This document shows, piece after piece, positions 7,852 through 15,656 of a stretch of 27,880 nucleotides of DNA. The stretch spans positions 1 to 27,880 of the forward strand of contig CAYFXV010000006.1 of the NCBI GenBank assembly GCA_964347265.1. The letters run 5' to 3'. Below the pieces are notes generated by a model. It had not been told where the DNA came from, made no database searches, and saw only the letters and a program-made list of their open reading frames with translations. How positions within the stretch are numbered: position 1 is the stretch's first letter; every line of letters begins with the position of its first letter. The position numbers and the translations under genes were made by a program. Origin of the DNA: CS1-C013 sp964347265. GTDB taxonomy: Archaea; Aenigmatarchaeota; Aenigmatarchaeia; Aenigmatarchaeales; Aenigmatarchaeaceae.

Positions 7852-8424
7852 ATGGGTAAAAACGAAGAAATCAATACTGAGTTTGTAAAGCTTCAAAGAA
7901 AATGTTTAAAGAACAATTCAGTATTGATTTTTGCCTCTGCAGTCACCAAAAATGGGAAATCTATAATATTCTGCGGAGATACCTATTCTGGTAAGACTAA
8001 AAATGCGATAAAGTATGCAAAAAAGGGTTGGAAGATTCTGGGAGATGATTACATACTACTGAAAGAGGGATACATCTACAAAACATTTCTAGGACCTATA
8101 CACATAAAGAATACTGATGGCATAAAAATACCATTAAAAAAACTGCCTTTACATTATTCCTATAAAATTGTGAGATTTTTCACTAATAAGAAGCCTCACA
8201 TATCTCTGAATACAAAAGAGTTGGGATTTGAAACAGCTGAAAAAGCCAAAATAGATAAAGTAATCATTCTTGGCAATTTAAAGGGTAAAACTATTGCTGA
8301 AAAAATTTTTAATAATAGCAAGAAGAAAGGTTGTTTCGATTTAGACAAAAGAAAAGACACCCAATATTTTTTAAATTTGATGTATAAAATAATTAAGAAG
8401 AACATGAAAAGGAGAGCTAAATGA
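7852..8424 (+). CDS. minimal HPr-kinase/serine-kinase-like P-loop protein
   Basis: A 190-residue protein matching the C-terminal kinase core of HPr kinase/phosphorylase-type proteins. LIFASAVTKNGKSIIFCG leads into the Walker A GDTYSGKT (G42-T49), and KILGDDYILL (D65/D66) is the HprK-like Walker B position. No N-terminal HprK regulatory domain is present, and it lacks the roughly 130-residue N-terminal domain of the two related genes at 12032-14144. True HPr kinase is unlikely: no HPr or PTS gene is visible. The role is unknown; a nucleotide-dependent kinase acting on a protein or small molecule is the family expectation. Its stop overlaps the start of the radical SAM gene as ATGA, so the two are translationally coupled and probably work together. 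Confidence 0.8.
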   Translation: MGKNEEINTEFVKLQRKCLKNNSVLIFASAVTKNGKSIIFCGDTYSGKTKNAIKYAKKGWKILGDDYILLKEGYIYKTFLGPIHIKNTDGIKIPLKKLPLHYSYKIVRFFTNKKPHISLNTKELGFETAEKAKIDKVIILGNLKGKTIAEKIFNNSKKKGCFDLDKRKDTQYFLNLMYKIIKKNMKRRAK

Positions 8425-9908
8425 GAATTTTGTTGATTAATCCGTATCAGACTTACTATAGAGTTAAGTTGGAAGGACAACCAATGTTTGATGAACCTTT
8501 AGGTTTAGGTTATTTGGCATCATATCTTATAAATCATGATTATGAAGTAAGAATATTAGATACATTAGCAATAGAAAATGTAAATGTCGAGCAGGATGGA
8601 GATTATTTCAATTATGGAATGAAAAAAAAGGATATAAAACGTGCGATAAAAGCATATAATCCTGATATTGTCGGCATAACTTCGATGTACACTCTTCATT
8701 CAAAAGCTGTGCATGATATTGCCAAAATTGTTAAAGAAGTGAAAAACATTCTTGTAGTAGTCGGTGGCTCTCATGCTTCAATATTACCTAGTTGGATACT
8801 TTCTGATAAAAATATTGATTTGGTAGTGATAGGAGAAGGGGAAGAAACTTTTTTGGATATTGTCAAACACTTGGAAAAAGGAAGGAGTATGACAAAAATA
8901 CCAGGAACTGCCATAAGAAAAAAAGGAAAAGTTAAAATTAATAAACCAAGACCGTTTATCAAAGATATAGATTCAATACCTCTTCCAGCCAGACATTTGC
9001 TTCCTATGAACTTGTACTTGAATGATTGGTATAGGCAAAGAATGGCCATGAAACCACCAAGAGCAAATATGATAACTAGTAGAGGTTGCCTTTTCAACTG
9101 TGTTTTCTGTTCAATACATTCAGTCTGGCAACATTCATGGAGAGGAAGATCTCCTGAAAGTGTTGTTGATGAAATAGAGATATTAGTTAAGAAATACGGT
9201 GCCAAAGAGATTGCGTTCCAGGATGATAATGTTTCTTTGAATAGAAACAGAATGGAAAGCATATGTGACCTGATAATAGAAAGAAAGTTGAATATAAGAT
9301 GGTGCACCCCTAACGGAATAGCCATATGGACATTAGACAAAAAACTTATTGATAAAATGAAGAAGAGTGGTTGCTATAAACTGACATTCGGAATTGAAAC
9401 GGGTTGCCTTGAAACTCAAAAGTTCGTTAGGAAGACTCAGATAAATCTTAAAAAGGCAAAGAAGATAATAAAATACTGCAATAAGAAAGGAATGTGGACG
9501 CATTCTGCCTTCATAATAGGATTTCCTTATGAGACATTAGAACAGATAAGAGAAACTATCAATTACGCCATCAGCACGGACTTGGATATGGTCACTTTTT
9601 GGATTGCAACACCATATCCTGGAACAGATCTATATAATGTTTGTAAAAAAGAAAACCTTCTGCCAACAGGCAATATGTTGGAATGGATGGCTGCAGTTGA
9701 CAAAGCAGCTTGTAATACAAAACATTTGACAGCTGAAAAAATACAAGAATTAAGGAATAGGGCACATCAGAAGTTTTATTCGGACAGAAAAAGAAAATTT
9801 TTGAATCCTTTAAGAATATTGAAAAAAATTAAATCTTTCGAAGAATTAAAATATGCCTTAAAACTTGCTAGCGTATCAAGAACAGTCTTAAAAGAGCTTA
9901 TAAGATGA
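8421..9908 (+). CDS. B12-binding-domain radical SAM enzyme (1)
   Basis: A 495-residue protein. Residues 1-150 form a cobalamin-binding-like Rossmann domain (RILLINPYQ, GLGYLASYL, NPDIVGITSMY, VVGGSHASILP, VVIGEGEETF). A linker (NKPRPFIKDIDSIPLPARH) leads to the radical SAM domain, with the cluster motif CLFNCVFC (C223, C227, C230), QDDNVSLN, FGIETG and IGFPYET. This is the class that includes B12-dependent methylases and other C-C bond-forming enzymes such as BchE, HpnJ-like proteins and some archaeal lipid-modifying enzymes. The DxHxxG cobalamin-ligand motif is absent, as in many members. Translation is coupled to the HprK-like gene, with GGAG six bases before the ATG. The substrate is unknown. 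The 3' end overlaps the convergent radical SAM gene by 11 bp. Confidence 0.9.
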   Translation: MRILLINPYQTYYRVKLEGQPMFDEPLGLGYLASYLINHDYEVRILDTLAIENVNVEQDGDYFNYGMKKKDIKRAIKAYNPDIVGITSMYTLHSKAVHDIAKIVKEVKNILVVVGGSHASILPSWILSDKNIDLVVIGEGEETFLDIVKHLEKGRSMTKIPGTAIRKKGKVKINKPRPFIKDIDSIPLPARHLLPMNLYLNDWYRQRMAMKPPRANMITSRGCLFNCVFCSIHSVWQHSWRGRSPESVVDEIEILVKKYGAKEIAFQDDNVSLNRNRMESICDLIIERKLNIRWCTPNGIAIWTLDKKLIDKMKKSGCYKLTFGIETGCLETQKFVRKTQINLKKAKKIIKYCNKKGMWTHSAFIIGFPYETLEQIRETINYAISTDLDMVTFWIATPYPGTDLYNVCKKENLLPTGNMLEWMAAVDKAACNTKHLTAEKIQELRNRAHQKFYSDRKRKFLNPLRILKKIKSFEELKYALKLASVSRTVLKELIR

Positions 9909-11424
9909 AAATTACTAAATCATTTTTTGTTCTCAAAACGTATTTTTTTAATAAATATTTTGTTATGAAAATTGGATGTAAGGTGAAACATCTAAAAGCA
10001 TCTAAAGGTCTTGTTTTTATTAAAGTAAATAATTCATCCAATTCTGTTCCACCATGAATTATTTTTTGGTATTTATACAGTTGTTTTGGTGAAAACTCTG
10101 GTGTTTTTATTAAAGCTTCTGAATTTAAAAGTCCTAGTTCCAACTCTTCTCCATCATTTTTTAACAAATAACCCTTTTTTTTGGCAATTTTGTACAAATT
10201 TGTTCCATAATATGGCCATGCTATTGAACAAAATGGTATAGCTCCCAAAGATCTCATTTTATTAGCAAATTTAACAGTTTCTTTAATCTGTTCTATAGTT
10301 TCTCCAGGTAAACCTATCACAAAAAAACATCCACATTTTATTCCAATTTTTCTGCAAATTCTAACAGTATTCTCTACTGTATTTAAATCAAGATTTTTTC
10401 CTATTATTTTATTAACTACCCATTGAGAACCGCTTTCTGGAGAAACAATGATTCCTTTGAATCCAGTCTCTTTCATTTTTCTAAGTAAATTTTCATCTAG
10501 AGTATCAGCTCTAACTCCGTTTGGCGCATCGAAACTTATTTTTTTATTCAATCCTTTCTTAATTATCAAATCACATATTTTTTCTATTCTTTTTCTATCA
10601 AGAGTTAAATTATCATCTTCAAAACCAATATAGTTAACATCATATCTTTTAACTAATGCTTCTATTTCGTCTACAACGTTTTTAGGACTTCTTGCTCTAA
10701 ATTTTCTACCCATACTAAGTCTTATAGAACAGAAAACGCATGCAAAGGGGCATCCCCTTGAAGTAATTATACTGAACCCATTCCCAGGAATTGCGCGAGA
10801 ACCTTGAAGATATTTTGTTGCTTCAAAATATTTTTTCATATTCATAAGATGCCAAGAAGGGAAAGGAAGTGCATCTAAATTTTGAATGAGTGGTCTTGGT
10901 TTATTTTTAATTATTTTATTGTTTTCTTTGTACCAAATTCCTTTAATATTTTTTAAAGTTTTATTCTTATCTAATGCCTTTACTAATTCAACCATTGTAA
11001 CTTCTCCTTCACCTATTACGATGAAATCTATATTAGGATCTGATATGGTTTGTTCTGGTCTTACACACACATGAGGACCACCAGCAACTACCTTTATGTT
11101 TTTGTTAGCATTTTTAACTGCCTTAGCAGTGAAAGATGCGTTAATCGCCTCCACAGTTAAAATAGATATACCGACAATGTCAGGATTTTCATGTTTAATT
11201 TTTTTAGTTATATCTTTCCAACTCATACCAAGATATTTAACACCATTTCCTCTTTCATTTATTTTGTTCCATTTTTCTATTCCTGCATCTAAAATCTTAA
11301 CAACATAACCATTTTTTTCTAGAGAAGCAGCAATATAGCCCAAACCAATAGGAGGAAAAAATCTAGCTATTCCTTTAAAATCTTTTGGAAGGGTTAATGG
11401 TGGTTTGATTAACAAAACCTTCAT
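9898..11424 (-). CDS. B12-binding-domain radical SAM enzyme (2)
   Basis: A 508-residue enzyme built like its neighbour: MKVLLIKPP, IGLGYIAASLEKNGY, NPDIVGISILT, VVAGGPHVCVRPE and FIVIGEGEVTM form the N-terminal B12-like domain; RPLIQNLDALPFPSWHL is the linker; CPFACVFC (C225, C229, C232) binds the 4Fe-4S cluster; GFEDDNLTLD, VSPESGS and VIGLPGET are radical SAM core strands. A C-terminal extension of about 90 residues follows, with a hydrophobic end. It is the last gene of the nine-gene run and begins 3 bp after the methyltransferase stop. The pairing of a methyltransferase and a radical SAM enzyme suggests successive modifications of one product, but this is inference. It is not a close duplicate of radical SAM 3 or 4, which resemble each other more. 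Confidence 0.9.
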   Translation of the reverse strand: MKVLLIKPPLTLPKDFKGIARFFPPIGLGYIAASLEKNGYVVKILDAGIEKWNKINERGNGVKYLGMSWKDITKKIKHENPDIVGISILTVEAINASFTAKAVKNANKNIKVVAGGPHVCVRPEQTISDPNIDFIVIGEGEVTMVELVKALDKNKTLKNIKGIWYKENNKIIKNKPRPLIQNLDALPFPSWHLMNMKKYFEATKYLQGSRAIPGNGFSIITSRGCPFACVFCSIRLSMGRKFRARSPKNVVDEIEALVKRYDVNYIGFEDDNLTLDRKRIEKICDLIIKKGLNKKISFDAPNGVRADTLDENLLRKMKETGFKGIIVSPESGSQWVVNKIIGKNLDLNTVENTVRICRKIGIKCGCFFVIGLPGETIEQIKETVKFANKMRSLGAIPFCSIAWPYYGTNLYKIAKKKGYLLKNDGEELELGLLNSEALIKTPEFSPKQLYKYQKIIHGGTELDELFTLIKTRPLDAFRCFTLHPIFITKYLLKKYVLRTKNDLVIFIL

Positions 11425-11427
11425 TTC

Positions 11428-12024
11428 CTAACCTTTTTGAACAACTTTCATATAATAAATACTACAAAGACTTGGAAAATATTTTAGAATGAAATCAAAT
11501 TTTGACAATATCTGCCCATTGCAACATCTTTCATCTATTATTTTAAAATATCTGCCAATGAATCGTCTTGCTGTCCTTGTCGAAAAAATCCAATGGTGCC
11601 CATATTTTTGTTTTTCAAAATGATCTGGCTCTTCAAACCAATGAGAGTATTTTGAACTTATTCCTAAATCGTTTGGCAGTGAAATAATGGCCATGCCTTT
11701 AGGTTTTAATATTCTTCTGATTTCTTCGCAGATTTTATCAGGGTAAAATATATGCTCTAGAACATTTGTGATAATTACAAAATCAAACTCATTGGTTTTA
11801 AAGGGAAGTTTACCATTGTTCAAGTCACATTGCACGACTCCGGGAAACCATTTGTCCAAATCCAAACCTACATATTTGACTGTTGGAGGCAAGTATTTTC
11901 TTAAATAACCTCTATAACAACCTATATCTAAAAGTTTTCCTTCCATATTTTTTGGAAGCATTTCTGCATTAGTTTTAGCTAATGCTTTGTATGTTTCCTC
12001 GTTTCCATGCTTGTATTTTGACAT
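11428..12024 (-). CDS. class I SAM-dependent methyltransferase
   Basis: A 198-residue protein with KLLDIGCYRGYL as motif I (near residue 32), YVGLDLDKWFPG as motif II, CDLNNGKLPFKTNEFDFVIITNVLEH and IRRILKPKGMAIISLPN. The region after residue 120, with SHWFEEPDHFEKQKYGHHW, is histidine-rich and resembles the lid of sugar or lipid O-methyltransferases of the methyltransf_11/23 type, although no substrate can be assigned. A GTGATAG ribosome site precedes ATG 12024. Gaps of 7 bp to the HprK-like gene upstream and 3 bp to the radical SAM gene downstream place it firmly within the operon. Confidence 0.85.
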   Translation of the reverse strand: MSKYKHGNEETYKALAKTNAEMLPKNMEGKLLDIGCYRGYLRKYLPPTVKYVGLDLDKWFPGVVQCDLNNGKLPFKTNEFDFVIITNVLEHIFYPDKICEEIRRILKPKGMAIISLPNDLGISSKYSHWFEEPDHFEKQKYGHHWIFSTRTARRFIGRYFKIIDERCCNGQILSKFDFILKYFPSLCSIYYMKVVQKG

Positions 12025-12031
12025 TCTATCA

Positions 12032-13105
12032 CTACTTAATAAGGGGAAGGATTTTTTTTAAAACCTTCTTATTGTATTCTAGTGGCATACTAACGCTATA
12101 ACATGTTATGTTCTTAAAAACTTTTTTATAGTTATCTTTTAGTTTGTTCCAATATTCTGCAACATTACTTTTAGGAAATATCTGGCTATAAGCAAGTAAA
12201 TACTTAAAGGGACCTCTTTGAATTACAAGACCCGCAAGACCTTCAATAATACCCTCAAGTTTTGCATTTAAAATCATTTTTCTTGCAACATGCTCTGTAG
12301 AATAATTAACTTTTTCAAGAGAAAGTTTTTTACCTCTTTTTACAAAAAAAATAGAATTTAGTTTAGCGTGGTTAGAAATTTTTATTATTGGATTTTTATA
12401 ATATTCTTTTTTAGAATGTTTTCTCAAATAAAAAAACCAAGATAGTAAATCTCTAAAATATCTTTCTTTTCTTAATTTTTCTGTAGGCAATTTTTCAAAC
12501 CTAAAAAGAAATTCTTGTAATACTACAGGGAAACTTAAAATTTTTCCTTTGTAAATAATCACATATTCGTCCCCAATAAAATTAACTATCTTTTCCCTAA
12601 TCAAATCCATTATTAATGTTGTTTTGAATGCTCCGCCCCTACCCGTAAATAAATATGCTTTCCCATCTTTTTCAACTGCACCTGCATGTAACATTAATGC
12701 TCCCTTTTGAAAAAGTTTCCACTCCATTAAGGTTCTTAACAGAAAATGTTGGGAAACTATATTTGGTGCTAAAAAACGCCGTATTCCAAAAATTCTTTCA
12801 TTAAAATTTACAAACATTTTTCCTTTGTCAATACCAAATATTTCAATTTCCCATTTAGCATTTTTTTCAGAATCCTTACAATAAAAATAATTGTTTTTAA
12901 TATAATACTTATGATCTATCACAACACAATTTTCATTATGTGGTTTAAATGGACCCAAATTTAAAATTATATCTGGATTATTTACATGTTCTACTTCAAA
13001 ATAACTATATCTCAAATTTAAATCTCTTAAAAGTTCAAATGGCTTAGTTCTATTTAATTCTATTTTTATAATATTGTGTATGTTATAGCTAATTTTTTCT
13101 TGCAT
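12032..13105 (-). CDS. HPr-kinase-like P-loop protein with N-terminal accessory domain (paralogue A)
   Basis: About 358 residues. Residues 1-130 form a domain shared with the next gene (YNIHNIIKI, YSYFEV, GPFKPHNEN, KYYIKNNYFYCKDS, AKWEIEIFG). The kinase-like core starts at MLHAGAVEKDGKAYLF, with Walker A GRGGAFKTT (G155-T163) and NFIGDEYVII (D179). In the Walker A the glycine expected before lysine is Phe160, a departure that could lower or alter nucleotide handling. I chose ATG 13105 because GGTGG lies seven bases upstream and the resulting N-terminus aligns with that of the paralogue; an ATG at 13126 would add seven residues. It overlaps the upstream paralogue by 17 bp, a sign of tandem duplication and coupled translation. 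The function is unknown. Confidence 0.8.
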   Translation of the reverse strand: MQEKISYNIHNIIKIELNRTKPFELLRDLNLRYSYFEVEHVNNPDIILNLGPFKPHNENCVVIDHKYYIKNNYFYCKDSEKNAKWEIEIFGIDKGKMFVNFNERIFGIRRFLAPNIVSQHFLLRTLMEWKLFQKGALMLHAGAVEKDGKAYLFTGRGGAFKTTLIMDLIREKIVNFIGDEYVIIYKGKILSFPVVLQEFLFRFEKLPTEKLRKERYFRDLLSWFFYLRKHSKKEYYKNPIIKISNHAKLNSIFFVKRGKKLSLEKVNYSTEHVARKMILNAKLEGIIEGLAGLVIQRGPFKYLLAYSQIFPKSNVAEYWNKLKDNYKKVFKNITCYSVSMPLEYNKKVLKKILPLIK

Positions 13106-14144
13106 GCAATGCCACCACAAAATCATAAATTCTATTTAAATTGTTTGATGTTATTTTTTCAGGAACAGATATTTTATAAATTTTAATATTCTTCAAATAT
13201 TTTTTTATATCTCTTTTCATATCTTCCCAAAAAAATGCAATCTTACTTTTGGGGAATACAAAGCTATACTCAAGCATATAAATAAAAAATGGAAACATTT
13301 CAAACATATTATTAGTTAATAATTTAGATACAATATCGTCTTTTTTATTAGCGCTTTTAATATGAAACTTTTTACCCTTAACAACAAAAAAAAGTGCTTT
13401 GTTTTTTGTTTCATCGACTATTAACTTTGGAATTATTTTTTGGACTTCAACTGGTGTAAGGATTTTTGCATAGCCATATGTTAATTTAGACAATATATGT
13501 TTCAGTTTTAAGCAGATTTTTGTATTGTATGATAGTTTATTTGCAACAAATTTATTGAGTTTATAAGTGGAAATCTGGAATGGTAATGGAAAATTTAAAA
13601 TTTTAGATTTATTTAAAATTAACCAATTATCACTTAAAAAATTAAATCCTTTCTCAACAAAAAACATTGAAATAGTTGTCTTTCCAACACCACTTCTCGC
13701 AGCAAAAATATAACCTGAATCATCTTTACTTACACAGCCTGCATGCAACATATGATTTCGTTTTCCTGACATTTTTAACCTTATTAATGGATCTACAATA
13801 TAACCTGGAATAAACATTTGACCAAAAACATTGACATTAAGATTAACTTTCATTATACCTCTTTCAAAACCATTAATTTGTAGTTTCCATTTAGCTTTTT
13901 TATACGAATCTTTACAAAAAAAATAATTATCTTTAACATAATATTTTTCATCGAGAAAGTGAGCATTTTTATTATTTTCTTTGAAAGGACCAATATCAAC
14001 AATAAAATCAGGTTTTACTACATTATTAACTTCGAAATAAGAATATGCCTTGTATAAGTGGCTTAGAAAATTTTTTACATTATTATATCTATCAATAATC
14101 TTGAACTTAATCACATTATGAATGTTGTAACATTTTATCGTCAT
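13089..14144 (-). CDS. HPr-kinase-like P-loop protein with N-terminal accessory domain (paralogue B)
   Basis: A 351-residue tandem paralogue of the next gene on this strand, sharing the order YNIHNVIKF, YSYFEV, GPFKENNKN, KYYVKDNYFFCKDS, AKWKLQING, then MLHAGCV and the P-loop ARSGVGKTT (G154, K155, T156). The Walker-B-like segment is NFLSDNWLIL (D172), close to the SDD seen in bacterial HprK-related proteins. Unlike paralogue A, the lysine-proximal glycine is intact, so this copy is the better candidate for real nucleotide binding. The N-terminal domain has no match I recognise; its repeated CKDS and AKW blocks could bind the substrate. No clear Shine-Dalgarno precedes ATG 14144; it follows the radical SAM gene by 20 bp. 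Confidence 0.8.
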   Translation of the reverse strand: MTIKCYNIHNVIKFKIIDRYNNVKNFLSHLYKAYSYFEVNNVVKPDFIVDIGPFKENNKNAHFLDEKYYVKDNYFFCKDSYKKAKWKLQINGFERGIMKVNLNVNVFGQMFIPGYIVDPLIRLKMSGKRNHMLHAGCVSKDDSGYIFAARSGVGKTTISMFFVEKGFNFLSDNWLILNKSKILNFPLPFQISTYKLNKFVANKLSYNTKICLKLKHILSKLTYGYAKILTPVEVQKIIPKLIVDETKNKALFFVVKGKKFHIKSANKKDDIVSKLLTNNMFEMFPFFIYMLEYSFVFPKSKIAFFWEDMKRDIKKYLKNIKIYKISVPEKITSNNLNRIYDFVVALHARKN

Positions 14145-14164
14145 TTAAATTCATTGTATAAATT

Positions 14165-15610
14165 TTATATCCAATCGCTTCTCTTTCGATTATAAAACGC
14201 TTTAACCATACGGAAAAAATGAGTAAAATGATATCTAGATCTAAAAGCGTTTCTCAACATTAATGTCATGTATGCTGGTCTTGTATAAAACTTTGTATAA
14301 GCTTCTTTAGCCAATCTATTTATTTCTTTAGTACTTAAATTTGGAAAATTAACACCTGCATTATGAAAACTGTCTCTATCCCAAAAATCCGCAATAAGGC
14401 AACCGCTTTTTTTAACCATATCATAATATGGTGTTCCTGGAAGCGGCGTAGCAATTGCAAATTGCGTGAACTCTCCATTTAATTCATAAGCAAAATCAAA
14501 TGTTTTTTGAATTGTTTCCATATTGTCCCAAAGAAAACCAACCATAAAACAATTATGTAAATATATTCCATATTTTCTTGCTGTCATAACACCTTTCTTT
14601 ATAACTGCTCTTGTCATTCCTTTTTTCATTAATCTTAATATTCTGTCATCGCCTGACTCAACACCAAACAATATTTTTACGCAACCTGCTTTTGCCATTT
14701 TTTTGCATAGCTTATCATTCATTAGGTCTGGTCTGCATTGCGGTTGCCATGTTAAGTCTAATCCTTCTTTTATAATAAGATTACAAAAGTCGGTTACCCT
14801 CTTTTGATTAACTTCCATTGTATCATCATCATACCTTATTTCTTTAATCTTAAATTCATTAACCAGAATCCTTGCCTCTTCAAAAGCTCTTTCTGGTGTT
14901 TGTGCTCTGAATTGGTGAGAATAAATTGTATTTGGAAAAGTACAGAATACACATTGGAAGGGACAGCCTCTACTTGTGATCGCAGTTGCTGCAGGCAGTC
15001 TTATAAAAACGGTTTCAACAAATTTTTTCAGATCAATTAAATCATATGCTGGTATAGGTAATTTATCTAGATCTTGTATTAATGGTCTTGGTCTTGTTCT
15101 AATAATTCTTTTACCTTTTTTGTATAAAATTCCTTTTACCGAAGAAAGGCTTTTCTTATTCTGTAATGAATTAGCTATATCCAAAATAGTATAATCATAT
15201 TCTCTTAACACAACAATATCAACATACTTACATTTTTTAAACATGTCTCTTGGTAAAGCTGTTACAAAAGGTCCAACAAAAACATTTACAGCATTTATAT
15301 TTTTTCCTAATTTAGCTATCTCAAAATCAACTGGAGCTTTTATGTGCTCAATTGGAAAAACAATTATATCTGGACTTATTCTTTCAACTTCTTTTCTTAA
15401 ATCTTTATATGGCATTTCTTCAGATTGAGCATGAATGTAATGAACTTCATGACCATCTTTTCTCAAAACAGCAGCTGCAGAAAGATTCCAGTAATTATAA
15501 GACATCTCTCCTGTTACAGTAATTGCTGTATGCCTTCTTCCTCCAGATCTGTATGCGCTTGCTGGTTTCCATTTAAATGAAGGCGGTGTTTCAACAAACA
15601 ATACTTTCAT
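14165..15610 (-). CDS. B12-binding-domain radical SAM enzyme (3), divergent N-terminal domain
   Basis: About 481 residues from ATG 15610, which has AGGGGAT just upstream (a TTG at 15625 would add five residues). The radical SAM domain is complete: CPFQCVFC (C216, C220, C223), IRYDDDTMEVNQ, LFGVESGD, FMVGFLWD and FAIATPLPGTPYYD. The N-terminal domain keeps the B12-domain strand order (MKVLFVETPP, AAVLRKDGHEVHY, ISPDIIVFP) but reads VGPFVTALP and VVLREYDYTILD where relatives have GGPH and GEGE or GEYD. The cobalamin pocket may therefore be altered. It shares DYTILDIAN and general layout with the upstream radical SAM gene, so the two look like old duplicates. The substrate is unknown; radical methylation or rearrangement of a lipid or sugar would suit the context. 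Confidence 0.88.
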   Translation of the reverse strand: MKVLFVETPPSFKWKPASAYRSGGRRHTAITVTGEMSYNYWNLSAAAVLRKDGHEVHYIHAQSEEMPYKDLRKEVERISPDIIVFPIEHIKAPVDFEIAKLGKNINAVNVFVGPFVTALPRDMFKKCKYVDIVVLREYDYTILDIANSLQNKKSLSSVKGILYKKGKRIIRTRPRPLIQDLDKLPIPAYDLIDLKKFVETVFIRLPAATAITSRGCPFQCVFCTFPNTIYSHQFRAQTPERAFEEARILVNEFKIKEIRYDDDTMEVNQKRVTDFCNLIIKEGLDLTWQPQCRPDLMNDKLCKKMAKAGCVKILFGVESGDDRILRLMKKGMTRAVIKKGVMTARKYGIYLHNCFMVGFLWDNMETIQKTFDFAYELNGEFTQFAIATPLPGTPYYDMVKKSGCLIADFWDRDSFHNAGVNFPNLSTKEINRLAKEAYTKFYTRPAYMTLMLRNAFRSRYHFTHFFRMVKAFYNRKRSDWI

Positions 15611-15656
15611 ACTAATCCCCTTCAAATTATAGTTAACAAACTTTTAAACCTTTTGT

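Noticed and set aside
7852..8424. True HPr kinase/phosphorylase
   Set aside because: It has only the P-loop core, and no HPr, EI or other PTS gene is visible; the same holds for the two longer relatives. HprK-like fold is supported, HPr substrate is not.
8771..9340. Long open frames antisense to real genes (here and at 1560-1979, 23831-24220, 21720-22010)
   Set aside because: They lie opposite well-conserved enzymes, lack ribosome sites and encode no recognisable domain; AT-rich coding DNA gives such frames readily.
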